Part shown: positions 26,301 to 34,200 of the stretch, in pieces
How the letters are laid out: each line of letters starts with the position of its first letter
Position numbering within the stretch: position 1 is the stretch's first letter
Origin: Prevotella sp. MGM1
GTDB taxonomy: Bacteria; Bacteroidota; Bacteroidia; Bacteroidales; Bacteroidaceae
Reading direction: 5' to 3'
DNA length: 64,000 nt
Assembly (NCBI RefSeq): GCF_002933775.1
Contig: NZ_BEWV01000221.1
Span: 1-64,000 of the forward strand
Notes under the pieces: model-generated
Databases searched by the model: none
Told to the model about the DNA's origin: nothing
What the model saw: only the letters and a program-made list of their open reading frames with translations
Made by a program: the position numbers and the translations under genes

Positions 26301-27596
26301 GAGAACCAAGGAACCAAAGCGGCGGCAGCCGGCGCATATACGGTAGACCTCTATTGCAACGACACCAAGGTGCAGTCGCTTCCCGGAACCGAACTCGCAA
26401 GCAATGCACAGACATCGTTTGAATTCACTGAAAAAACAACAGTGATGACACCGTCTGAACTCGTATGGAAAGCCATCGTAGAGTTTGCTGACGATAATGA
26501 TAAGAGTAACAACACCACGAATACGGTGAAGACTGTCATCAAGACAAATAATTACCCTGTCGTTACCGATCTTGCGGGTATGCAGACTGATAATGGGCTG
26601 AGACTGACATGGAGCGAACCTGACATGGGTGTATCCGCGCCTGTGATTGTAACGGACGACTTTGAGAGTTATGATGGCTTTACAAGTTCTGCGGGAGAGT
26701 GGACGTTTGTCGATGGAGATGGCGCACAAGTGGGAGGTTTCCAAGGTAAAGACTTCAATGTGGACGGTACGCCTATGAGCCAGTCTCTCCGTTCGTTCTG
26801 GGTACACGATGTATCGGATGGCGATACTTGGAACCAGACTTTTGCCGCTCATTCGGGCATTCGGTATCTTGCTTCAATGTACCGTGCAGACGACGGACAG
26901 GTTGACGACTGGGCTATTTCACCTGTTCTCAGCGGTAATGCACAGACAATCTCGTTCTATGCACGCAGCTATTCATCTGAATATCCCGAGAAGATAGAGG
27001 TGCTGTACTCTACCGGTAGCAAAGACACTAAAGACTTTATATCCGTAAAGCCGGCATCTGTTGTGCCCGGAGAATGGACAGAGTATACGGCAGAACTGCC
27101 GGAGGGAGCTAAGTATTTCGCAATTCGCTCATGTGCTGAAGGCAGCTTCATGCTGATGATAGACGATGCGAAATACGAAACAATAGAAGGCTTTGGTGAC
27201 TTGGCCATTGTAGGTTACAACGTATATCGTGACGGTGTCAAGCTCAATTCGGAGCCGGTTGCCGAAACAGTTTATGTTGACGCGGACGCAGCTGATGGAG
27301 AGCATTCTTATGTAGTTACTGTCGTTTACGATAAGGGCGAGTCAAAGGTGTCTAACGTAGTGACTGTAGACGTAACTAACGGCATCGCTGGCATCGCAGG
27401 CAAGTCAATGCGCATATTCACTGCCGGCAAGGCTATCGTGGTGGAAAACGCAAATGGCGAGAACGTAAGCGTATACACTGTTGACGGCAAGGCCGTATAC
27501 AATGCCGCAGGGACAGAGACAGACCGTGTCAGGGTTGAGAGCGGTGTGTATATTGTCAAGGTAGGCAAGACGGTCATGAAGACAGTGGTAAGATAA
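23310..27596 (+). CDS. Cleaved-adhesin / choice-of-anchor J surface protein with type IX-like tail
   Basis: A 1428-residue secreted protein with a signal peptide (about 1-19), an Ala/Lys-rich region that looks coiled-coil (30-70), two repeated beta-rich modules (about 110-440), a carbohydrate-binding-like module near 460-610, fibronectin-III domains, a CARDB-like segment near 990-1075 (VKVTVTVENQGTKAA), a cleaved-adhesin/choice-of-anchor J domain near 1105-1300 (DDFESYDG to FMLMIDDAKYE) and a C-terminal tail VSVYTVDGKAVYNAAG to VYIVKVGKTVMKTVVR typical of type IX cargo. Related domains occur behind the catalytic part of Porphyromonas gingipains. A role in adhesion or matrix binding is inferred. 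It follows the M6 protease on the same strand. Confidence 0.75.
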   Translation: MKKMFTIAVVAMVASLTFAQLPLAKKKTASANKLEQLVDMKTLAKEAKQVKEMKAAMAEKAAAAKEESSSVLRKNSVKHGFFRNIEGKVINTWTLGGYRSASSGKPYKSTARKTTTQEGNVTVTTDAHGIITDVAGVAPKYYQRAATGTAYYPSNNQMAMGSQSGTVTVIEDGDNVYIKNPITRYTTGAWVKGAKSGNVITVAARQPLDYDADYNATASLRWAVITTAGKIQAADEYAPVFTFTVDGDVLTLEGTAAFTEEADAYYMGLLWDDDNSNGGYGDAETVLTYDPAYVAPSTELVTLPAGAAPAEWYMNCVSVSNSDETLVNNQKVNVAFVDNDVYVQGISEDFPSAWVKGTIDGNNITFAKFQYAGQYGSYDCWFIGVDATGEAAVIKDAVATYDAGAKTITFKDEVLFNASVDRVYYLNWYSDVVLSAEEKEIVEPVITELTADLPYKNTFDTEEERAQAAIYDANNDKSTFTIEEHSTTKSMVARYRYSTTNKADDYLVFPGVALEAGKKYKVSVDAASNGISYVERVEVLAGKKAQVSQLTIPVIAATEVTAKEFTTLRNAEFTVSEDGTYYIAVHAISDPNKFYLFVDNFSISEIDQLAPATVDGLNVVADAQGANKATVTFSVPAKKVNGDDITEDVKVVVERNAEKIYSETKAAGAEVVIADDNVPSAGDYTYTVTAYCGDKVGESASVKVYVGYDTPDIVSNITIADKSGSVDLSWDAPTKGANGYVINPADFTYDVYPVDIMDFFGMQIPVTDYANPYVTGLKETSANVAYDTNSGEHGFTYFAVTTSNTTGRSDDAYASVVTGAPYQMPVFESVAGGELSYWWGIACDANNNSLQGGMTLGENASDGDGGCFLMAAKTAGWINLQSGKIALAGTVNPTLTFDCAADAATPLTVTVITPKGKKKIADLTAGTSYAKAEISLAEYTNEDWVRVIIEGTFTAACNAYLDNIRVFNMVDNNLVAKGIAAKGSITAGEDVKVTVTVENQGTKAAAAGAYTVDLYCNDTKVQSLPGTELASNAQTSFEFTEKTTVMTPSELVWKAIVEFADDNDKSNNTTNTVKTVIKTNNYPVVTDLAGMQTDNGLRLTWSEPDMGVSAPVIVTDDFESYDGFTSSAGEWTFVDGDGAQVGGFQGKDFNVDGTPMSQSLRSFWVHDVSDGDTWNQTFAAHSGIRYLASMYRADDGQVDDWAISPVLSGNAQTISFYARSYSSEYPEKIEVLYSTGSKDTKDFISVKPASVVPGEWTEYTAELPEGAKYFAIRSCAEGSFMLMIDDAKYETIEGFGDLAIVGYNVYRDGVKLNSEPVAETVYVDADAADGEHSYVVTVVYDKGESKVSNVVTVDVTNGIAGIAGKSMRIFTAGKAIVVENANGENVSVYTVDGKAVYNAAGTETDRVRVESGVYIVKVGKTVMKTVVR

Positions 27597-27633
27597 TCGG
27601 AGCCAAAGGCCTTATGTAAGGTCTGGTAGCAAC

Positions 27634-27677
27634 AATAAATAATGTGACTTCCTTTACGGGAGGTCACATTATTTATT
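27634..27677 (+). terminator. Intrinsic terminator after the adhesin gene
   Basis: Nineteen-base arms at 27634-27652 and 27659-27677 pair with one G-T mismatch around a 6-base loop; the ends are A- and T-rich, so it could work on either strand. Confidence 0.85.
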
Positions 27678-27822
27678 ATATCAGGTTGATTGCCGGATTT
27701 ATTATATAGGTTTGATTGACTGTCTGCCATTAAAGCAGGGAGGCCATGCAAGGATACATTTTTTTATTGTCGTATATGTTAATTATGATATGGCAAAATC
27801 CCGTTTCCTCGTTTTTTTTGTC

Positions 27823-27830
27823 TAACTTTG
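27823..27830 (+). promoter_or_regulatory. Candidate -7 element for the kinase-RapZ gene
   Basis: TAACTTTG matches TAnnTTTG 22 bases before the start codon, giving a very short leader. Confidence 0.5.
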
Positions 27831-27852
27831 CAGCATTCTTTGCACCATTTTT

Positions 27853-29382
27853 ATGCAGAAGCTTTTAGAATTATATAAGCAATGGGCGGGAGCGGAACCG
27901 GCAAGAGTGGAAAAGCTGCCGGTCGCCGGAAGTAACCGTGACTATTACAGGCTCGCGGCCACCGACGGCTCGACGGTGGTCGGGGTGGTAGGAACGAGCC
28001 GCGACGAGAATCACGCATTCATATATCTGACCAATCATTTTGCCAAGCGCAGGCTTCCTGTTCCGGCGGTATTGGCCGTGAGCGATGATGAACTGCGTTA
28101 TTTGCAGACGGATTTGGGTTCGGTGTCTTTGTTCGATGCCATTGCGGGAGGACGTGCGGCCGGAGGCAGATATACCGTTAAGGAGAAAGAACTGCTCATA
28201 AGGACTATACGTGAGCTTCCTAACTTCCAGGTTCGCGGCGCGCGTGACCTTGATTTCAGTAATTGTTATCCTCAACCGGAGTTTGATGAAGACAGTGTGC
28301 TCTTTGATTTGAATTACTTTAAGTATTGTTTTCTGAAAGCTGCTGATCTGGATTTCCATGAGTTGAAGCTCGAAGCCAACTTCCGGTTGTTTGCCAAGGA
28401 CCTTACCTCCGAGCCGTGCGACAGTTTCCTTTATCGTGATTTTCAGGCACGGAACGTGATGCTTGACGATGCCGGCAATCCGTATTTCATAGACTATCAG
28501 GGCGGCCGCAAGGGACCTTATTACTATGATTTGGCCTCGTTCCTGTGGCAGGCATCAGCCAAATATTCGCATAAACTGCGCCGTGAGCTTGTGGCGGAGT
28601 ACTACCAGTCGCTTAAGAACTATGTAGAGGTACCGTCTGTACGTCATTTTGTCAACAGGCTGAGTCTCTTTGTGCTTTTCCGTACGTTGCAGGTGCTTGG
28701 CGCCTACGGTTTCCGTGGATATTTCGAGCGCAAGAAACATTTTATCGATTCGATACCTCCCGCAATACAAAATCTCAGAGAGTTGCTTGAACTTGACTGT
28801 TTTCCGTATCCTTATATGGTGGACATGTTGCGCAGGCTTACGGAGCTTCCTCAGTTCGCGCGTATCGAACAGCCGGCTTTGAGTCGTGCCGACGGTTACC
28901 GGACGGCGGGAAGCAATGTCTATGAGGCGCATCCACAGGATGGCCCGGCCACGTTTTCAAAGTATGACGGGAAAGGCCCGCTCGTTGTTCGGGTATTCAG
29001 TTTCTCGTTCCGTAACGGCATACCGGAAGACGAGAGCGGCAACGGCGGAGGATATGTGTTTGATTGCCGCGGCACGCATAATCCGGGACGGTATGAGCCT
29101 TACAAGAAGCTCACGGGACTTGACGAGCCGGTCATCCGTTTTCTTGAAGACGACGGGGAGATTCTTGCATTCCTCGACAGTGTATATGAGTTGGCGGACG
29201 CACATGTAGATAGATACATGCAGAGAGGATTTACCGACTTGATGTTCTCTTTCGGATGTACGGGCGGACAGCATCGGAGCGTGTACAGTGCGCAGCACCT
29301 TGCCGAGCATATACATGGCAAGTTCGGTATCGAGGTTCGTATATGTCATCGCGAACAGGACATCTGCTTGACATTGAAATAA
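27853..29382 (+). CDS. AmgK-like sugar kinase fused to RapZ C-terminal domain
   Basis: The 509-residue product joins two domains. Residues 1 to about 330 form an aminoglycoside/choline-kinase-like phosphotransferase: LYRDFQARNVM has catalytic Asp196 and Asn201, and FIDYQGG supplies the metal Asp214. This family includes AmgK, which phosphorylates N-acetylmuramate and N-acetylglucosamine at the anomeric position in peptidoglycan recycling. Residues 375-509 match the C-terminal half of RapZ, with FDCRGTHNP, TGLDEPV and GCTGGQHRS at 468-476; in E. coli RapZ that half binds glucosamine-6-phosphate. The ATPase half of RapZ is absent. A MurU-like nucleotidyltransferase follows 42 bases later, as AmgK and MurU pair in Pseudomonas. 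A feedback-sensing role for the RapZ part is inference. Confidence 0.8.
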   Translation: MQKLLELYKQWAGAEPARVEKLPVAGSNRDYYRLAATDGSTVVGVVGTSRDENHAFIYLTNHFAKRRLPVPAVLAVSDDELRYLQTDLGSVSLFDAIAGGRAAGGRYTVKEKELLIRTIRELPNFQVRGARDLDFSNCYPQPEFDEDSVLFDLNYFKYCFLKAADLDFHELKLEANFRLFAKDLTSEPCDSFLYRDFQARNVMLDDAGNPYFIDYQGGRKGPYYYDLASFLWQASAKYSHKLRRELVAEYYQSLKNYVEVPSVRHFVNRLSLFVLFRTLQVLGAYGFRGYFERKKHFIDSIPPAIQNLRELLELDCFPYPYMVDMLRRLTELPQFARIEQPALSRADGYRTAGSNVYEAHPQDGPATFSKYDGKGPLVVRVFSFSFRNGIPEDESGNGGGYVFDCRGTHNPGRYEPYKKLTGLDEPVIRFLEDDGEILAFLDSVYELADAHVDRYMQRGFTDLMFSFGCTGGQHRSVYSAQHLAEHIHGKFGIEVRICHREQDICLTLK

Positions 29383-29424
29383 GTCGGAGGCTTGAACAAT
29401 GTGATTATAAGAGATAAATATATT

Positions 29425-30195
29425 ATGGAAATGAATGTCAAAACGTCCAAGCAGGCCATGATTTTTGCCGCAGGGCTTGGCACACGGCTGAAACCGCTTA
29501 CCGACACGATGCCCAAAGCGCTTGTACGTGTAGGTGGAAAAACGTTGCTCGAACATGTTGTCGAGCGGTTGAAAGGGGCCGGTTTTGAACATATCGTCGT
29601 CAATGTGCATCATTTTTCCGGCATGATAGTCGATTATCTGCGGCGGAATAATGATTTCGGTATAGACATACGGGTATCCGATGAGACGCCGGCGTTGCTC
29701 GATACCGGCGGTGGTATAAAGCATGCGGCCTCGCTGTTTGACAGCGATATGCCGGTACTCATTCATAATGTTGATATATTCAGTGACATAAATCTGACAG
29801 AACTGTACTGTGCCGGCATGGCGAGTGACGCGACCTTGCTTGTCAGTAGGCGCACGACCTCGCGTTATCTGCTTTTCGATGATGATATGACGCTTGTAGG
29901 ATGGACGAACGTCGAGACAGGAGAGGTGCGCAGCCCTTATGCCGGCCTTGATGTATCAAAGTGCCGGATGTATGCGTTTTCCGGAATACATGTCTTTTCT
30001 CCGCGTCTTTTTTCTCTTATGGACACTTTTCCTGATAAGTTCGGTATAATGGATTTCTATCTGAAAATATGTGATAAGATTAGGATAAGGGGAATGGTGA
30101 AAGACGGTCTTCGGCTGATGGATGTCGGAAAAACGGATATTCTTTCCGATGCGGAGGCTTTCTTATCGCAATGTAATGCCGATGGAAATAATTGA
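29425..30195 (+). CDS. MurU-like sugar-1-phosphate nucleotidyltransferase
   Basis: Transfers a nucleotide to a sugar-1-phosphate. The 256-residue product opens with the signature [19 protein letters not shown] for NTP and metal binding, followed by [11 protein letters not shown] and HNVDIFSDI, in which Asp binds the metal. Its short length without a C-terminal left-handed helix fits the MurU (N-acetylmuramate-1-phosphate uridylyltransferase) type better than GlmU. An upstream in-frame TTG at 29392 is possible, but the ATG at 29425 is more likely. With the kinase before it, it would rebuild UDP-MurNAc from recycled wall sugar. Mannose-1-phosphate or glucose-1-phosphate as substrate cannot be excluded. 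Confidence 0.8.
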   Translation: MEMNVKTSKQAMIFAAGLGTRLKPLTDTMPKALVRVGGKTLLEHVVERLKGAGFEHIVVNVHHFSGMIVDYLRRNNDFGIDIRVSDETPALLDTGGGIKHAASLFDSDMPVLIHNVDIFSDINLTELYCAGMASDATLLVSRRTTSRYLLFDDDMTLVGWTNVETGEVRSPYAGLDVSKCRMYAFSGIHVFSPRLFSLMDTFPDKFGIMDFYLKICDKIRIRGMVKDGLRLMDVGKTDILSDAEAFLSQCNADGNN

Positions 30196-30239
30196 CAGAT
30201 GAAAATAAAACAATAATAATAACCAAAACCAATAATAAT

Positions 30240-31784
30240 ATGCAACAGAAGATAATCATTCTTGATTTCGGTTCGCAGACCACGCAACTCATTGGCCGTC
30301 GTGTCCGTGAGCTTGATACTTTCTGTGAGATTCTTCCTTACAACAAGTATCCGGAAGACGACTCTTCGGTGATTGGAGTGATCCTCAGCGGCTCTCCATA
30401 CTCGGTACACGACCCTGAGGCGTTCAAGGTTGATCTCAGCCGGTTTGTCGGTCGCCTGCCTGTACTTGGTATTTGCTACGGAGCGCAGTTCATATCGCAC
30501 AGCAACGGCGGAAAGGTCGAGAAGGCCGACAGCCGTGAGTATGGCCGTGCCAACCTCACTATGTTTGATGCCGGCGATCCGTTGTTCAAGGGATTTGAGG
30601 ATAATTCGCAAGTGTGGATGAGCCATGGCGATACCATTACCGCCATTCCCGATGACTGCCATGTGATCGCTTCTACCGCCAATGTTAAGTATGCCGCTTA
30701 CGCCGGCAATGAAACCCCGCTTTGGGCCGTCCAGTTCCATCCTGAGGTTTTCCACTCGTTGCAGGGCAAGCAGTTGCTTGAGAATTTCGTTGTAGGCATC
30801 TGCGGCAGCAAGCAGGAGTGGAGCCCGGCGTCTTTTGTGGAGACAACCGTGCAGGAACTCAAAGCCCAACTCGGCGACGACCGTGTCATTCTCGGTCTCA
30901 GCGGCGGTGTGGATTCTTCCGTTTGCGCCGTGTTGCTGAACAAGGCGATAGGCAAGAACCTCACTTGTATATTCGTCGATCACGGAATGTTGCGCAAGAA
31001 CGAGTTTGCTCAGGTGATGAAAGATTACGAGTGTCTTGGCCTTAACGTGATTGGGGTAGACGCGAGCGAGAAGTTCTTCAAAGACCTCGAAGGAGTGACC
31101 GACCCGGAGCAGAAGCGCAAGATAATAGGCCGTGATTTCGTTGAGGTGTTCAATGCGGAGGCCAAGAAGATAACGGATGCCAAGTGGCTGGCTCAGGGTA
31201 CGATATATCCCGACCGCATTGAGAGTCTCAACATTACAGGAAAGGTGATCAAGAGCCATCATAATGTGGGCGGACTGCCCGAGGAGATGCACTTGCAATT
31301 GTGCGAACCGTTGAAATGGCTGTTCAAGGATGAGGTGCGTCGTGCCGGCTATCAGCTTGAAATGCCCGAACGGCTCATCAAGCGTCACCCGTTCCCGGGG
31401 CCGGGATTGGCCGTGCGCATACTCGGTGACATTACCCGTGAGAGGGTTCGCATACTGCAAGATGCCGATGACATATATATCACCCACATGCAAAACTATA
31501 TCTGTGAAGACGGTGAAAGGCTTTACGACAAGGTATGGCAGGCCGGTACGGTGCTTCTGGCTACCGTTCGCAGTGTAGGCGTGATGGGCGATGAGCGCAC
31601 ATACGAGCATCCCGTTGCCTTGCGTGCCGTGACTTCGACGGATGCCATGACTGCCGACTGGGCACATCTTCCATACGATTTCATGGCGAAGGTGTCAAAC
31701 GAAATCATCAACAAAGTGCGCGGTGTGAACCGTGTCTGCTATGATATTTCGTCGAAACCGCCATCAACGATAGAGTGGGAGTGA
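30240..31784 (+). CDS. guaA: GMP synthase (glutamine-hydrolysing)
   Basis: Converts XMP to GMP using glutamine amide nitrogen and ATP. The 514-residue product has a class I glutamine amidotransferase domain (about 1-190) with the nucleophile Cys79 in GICYGAQ and the HPEVFHS histidine motif, then an ATP-pyrophosphatase domain with the PP-loop SGGVDSSV near 220, and a C-terminal dimerisation domain ending STIEWE. A TTG start at 30192 overlaps the preceding gene, but the ATG at 30240 gives the normal N-terminus [11 protein letters not shown]. It is followed by a hairpin shared with the convergent oxidoreductase gene. Confidence 0.97.
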   Translation: MQQKIIILDFGSQTTQLIGRRVRELDTFCEILPYNKYPEDDSSVIGVILSGSPYSVHDPEAFKVDLSRFVGRLPVLGICYGAQFISHSNGGKVEKADSREYGRANLTMFDAGDPLFKGFEDNSQVWMSHGDTITAIPDDCHVIASTANVKYAAYAGNETPLWAVQFHPEVFHSLQGKQLLENFVVGICGSKQEWSPASFVETTVQELKAQLGDDRVILGLSGGVDSSVCAVLLNKAIGKNLTCIFVDHGMLRKNEFAQVMKDYECLGLNVIGVDASEKFFKDLEGVTDPEQKRKIIGRDFVEVFNAEAKKITDAKWLAQGTIYPDRIESLNITGKVIKSHHNVGGLPEEMHLQLCEPLKWLFKDEVRRAGYQLEMPERLIKRHPFPGPGLAVRILGDITRERVRILQDADDIYITHMQNYICEDGERLYDKVWQAGTVLLATVRSVGVMGDERTYEHPVALRAVTSTDAMTADWAHLPYDFMAKVSNEIINKVRGVNRVCYDISSKPPSTIEWE

Positions 31785-31846
31785 TTGTGTTTTGAGTATA
31801 TTCGGCTCCGGAACCAAATAGGTTCTGCAAGTTTAAATAATAATAT

Positions 31847-31894
31847 AAAATCCGGATTTGGCATGGATGTATAATTCTGTCAAATCCGGATTTT
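31847..31894. terminator. Bidirectional terminator between convergent genes
   Basis: Fourteen-base perfect arms at 31847-31860 and 31881-31894 (AAAATCCGGATTTG and its complement) with a 20-base loop and A/T-rich flanks lie between guaA (plus) and the Gfo/Idh gene (minus). Confidence 0.8.
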
Positions 31895-31933
31895 ATTGTT
31901 TCATCACGGCTTTTACAATGTCACCGGCCTGTT

Positions 31934-33046
31934 TTAAAAGGTTCGTTTCATTTTGTCTGCATTCCCGTGTGTCCTTGTCCGGATATCTTCCATGAGCCGG
32001 TATGTATCTTGCAGCGTTTCAAATGAAGACAGGCATTTCGATGGTTTTCCTTCGACTAAGTCACAAAATGCTTTCAACTCGTTGTAAAATCCCTGTGTGT
32101 ATATCTGGTTGTTTATTGTTGTCGGAATGAAATTGTTTCTCGACAGCAGGCATGTCGATGTAGGATGATGGCCGAAGACCTTGTCCGCTGGGATGCCGAA
32201 AGGTGTTGCCGGCTTGCGTGTGTATGTCAGTTCTTCCATGTTCCGTATCCGGTAGACACCTTGGCGGGTGTTTATCGTCATTGTTTCCGATGCTTCCGTC
32301 CATGTATATGCTGTCGACAGTTCGAGCGTTCCGGCCGTGTCTCCGTGTCGTAATAAGAGCATCATGGTCTTTGCTCCGTGTGAGTGGCTTACACTGTCGA
32401 TGCCTGTTATCTCCGCTCTGCCGAACAGGAATGTCACGTAGTCGAGCGGATGTATGAATAGGTCTGACAGCATGTCGCCCTCAGGATAAGAGCCTGTGAG
32501 GTATTTCATGTTATAGCTTATCGGCCTTTGGTGTCTGAGCCTCGATTTCAGTATCTGTGTCGCGGGAGCATAGCGTTTCTGCATGCCGGCCATTGCCGTC
32601 GGAGTGCCGTGTAGTATAATCATGTCCTTGAGTCGGCCAAGTTCTTCAGCCGATGAGCACGGAGGTTTTTCGATGAACAGCGACTTGCCGCTTCCGAGTA
32701 TTTTTGCGGCGATGTCGAAATGGGCCGCAGGTGATGCCGACACGAAGACACCGGCAATCTCGTTGTCTTCCAGAATTTCGTCGAGCGATGTGGTTACTTT
32801 GATGCCGGAGAACTTCTCCGCTGCCACTGCGGCTTTGGTTGTCGACCGGCAGCAGATGTACTTCACCGGCACGCGCAGGTGTGCCAGTACCGGGTATAGG
32901 TTGGCAATGCTGTGACTGCCTATTCCCACGAAAGCGTATCGCTTGCGGCATACGTCGCCCAACTGTCGGCGGGTTCGTATGCTCTTATATCTCTGTATTA
33001 TATTTTCCGTAAATGTCATGTTTGCGTGTATGTGGTTTGTTTTCAA
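31934..33046 (-). CDS. Gfo/Idh/MocA family oxidoreductase
   Basis: NAD(P)-dependent dehydrogenases of this family act on sugars, inositols and sugar nucleotides. The 370-residue product has an N-terminal Rossmann fold starting at about residue 37 (YAFVGIGSHSIANLYPVL, an altered GxGxxG), then LFIEKPPCSS, where EKP is the family's conserved catalytic/NAD motif near residue 135, and a C-terminal alpha/beta domain with the substrate His in LFIHPLDYVTFLFG. Its start overlaps the stop of the radical SAM gene by 4 bases (ATGA), so the two are translationally coupled; the 35-residue N-terminal extension before the Rossmann strand is a consequence of that start, and a Met ten codons in is an alternative. 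Substrate unknown. Confidence 0.85.
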   Translation of the reverse strand: MKTNHIHANMTFTENIIQRYKSIRTRRQLGDVCRKRYAFVGIGSHSIANLYPVLAHLRVPVKYICCRSTTKAAVAAEKFSGIKVTTSLDEILEDNEIAGVFVSASPAAHFDIAAKILGSGKSLFIEKPPCSSAEELGRLKDMIILHGTPTAMAGMQKRYAPATQILKSRLRHQRPISYNMKYLTGSYPEGDMLSDLFIHPLDYVTFLFGRAEITGIDSVSHSHGAKTMMLLLRHGDTAGTLELSTAYTWTEASETMTINTRQGVYRIRNMEELTYTRKPATPFGIPADKVFGHHPTSTCLLSRNNFIPTTINNQIYTQGFYNELKAFCDLVEGKPSKCLSSFETLQDTYRLMEDIRTRTHGNADKMKRTF

Positions 33047-34119
33047 GTATTTCGCCTTGCCGTCCTTTTGATGTATTGCCTGTATGTCTCTTTACCGTTT
33101 TCGCTCCAATGATATTCTCCGAAGAAAGCCTCTATGATTTTACGTGGCATCAGTCTTTCAAGATTGCGTAGCAGGATTATGTCGTACTTTCGGTGGAAGT
33201 TTATCCAGCAGCCGTTGCATTTTCGTGAATACCGGCATTGTATTTCGCGTGCTTTCTCGGAATTGAAGATCTCGTCGAGTGTTTTCTCGTGAATATTGCC
33301 CAGCGAGATGTCGAGGTTCTGGCATATAGGCACATTTCCGTCGGAGTGCACCGCGAGCATGCTGCGGATGCTGTGGCACGGCAGCTTGAGGCGTCCGTTT
33401 TTCCATTCGTCGTACAGTGCGATGAAGTCGAAGTTCTCTTCTGTGTTGTGGACGCATTCGGGTATGCTGTCCTTATATCCCTCCGTGCCGGTGTCGAGCA
33501 TGTCAACGGCGGTGTCGAAGAAAGCCATGGTGCCGTATACGCCTATCCTTATGTCCACGCCATAGCGGTTGCTTACTTCTATGACGTGCTCCATGTCCTT
33601 GAAACTGTTCCATGGCGAGAGGCAGAACATGAGCGATACGGGTATGTCGTCTTTCACTTCCTCAACTACCCGGATGACTTTGTCGTATCCGTCGCAGCCT
33701 CTCATCCGTTTATATGCCTTCCTGTCTCCGTCGAGTGAAACATACAGTCGCGCGGGACGATACTTTCTCACGGCCTCTATGGTTTTTCGTGTGGCAAGGC
33801 AATTCGACAGCAGCGTATATTTCGGATGGTGCTCCATAAACCACTCCATGATCTCGTCGGCTTGCGGGTGCAGCACAAACTCGCCGCCTTCGAGACCTAT
33901 GTTAGTGTTCTTTGTGACGCACTTTGCCGTCATCAGCCTCTTTATGTCGGCAAGAGTGAGATGCTCTTGCGGCTTTTTCCATATATTGCAGTGCTTGCAT
34001 GCAGACTGACATCGTGTGGTAGCGTATATCATCAGGGTGTCGAGACGCTTGTGGCCGGGGCGGATGCTGTTGTTGACGTATGTAAATCCGCTGCGCAGAT
34101 AGTCGTTGAGGTTGTACAT
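33043..34119 (-). CDS. Radical SAM / SPASM domain protein
   Basis: The 358-residue product binds a 4Fe-4S cluster through Cys37, Cys41 and Cys44 (TRCQSACKHCNIW, the CxxxCxxC motif) and would cleave S-adenosylmethionine to a radical. GLEGGEF near residue 75 is the SAM-binding GGE motif. The C-terminal region (about 245-320) has a SPASM-like cysteine set: LPCHSIR, VPICQN and RYSRKCNGCWINF, for auxiliary clusters. SPASM proteins include peptide-modifying enzymes, sulfatase maturases and some sugar or lipid modifiers. No short precursor peptide was recognised beside it. It lies 82 bases downstream of the sigma factor fusion and overlaps the oxidoreductase gene, so the three probably form one unit. 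Confidence 0.85.
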   Translation of the reverse strand: MYNLNDYLRSGFTYVNNSIRPGHKRLDTLMIYATTRCQSACKHCNIWKKPQEHLTLADIKRLMTAKCVTKNTNIGLEGGEFVLHPQADEIMEWFMEHHPKYTLLSNCLATRKTIEAVRKYRPARLYVSLDGDRKAYKRMRGCDGYDKVIRVVEEVKDDIPVSLMFCLSPWNSFKDMEHVIEVSNRYGVDIRIGVYGTMAFFDTAVDMLDTGTEGYKDSIPECVHNTEENFDFIALYDEWKNGRLKLPCHSIRSMLAVHSDGNVPICQNLDISLGNIHEKTLDEIFNSEKAREIQCRYSRKCNGCWINFHRKYDIILLRNLERLMPRKIIEAFFGEYHWSENGKETYRQYIKRTARRNT

Positions 34120-34200
34120 GTTTCTTTTGATAATGTTTTGGTTTCTGTGAGTATAGAGACCTCAACCGTCAAAAGACTGCCTGCTGTCATCGTTTTTTTA

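Noticed and set aside
30057-31667. Long minus-strand open frame (536 codons) over guaA
   Set aside because: Antisense to a well-conserved housekeeping gene; no recognisable domains.
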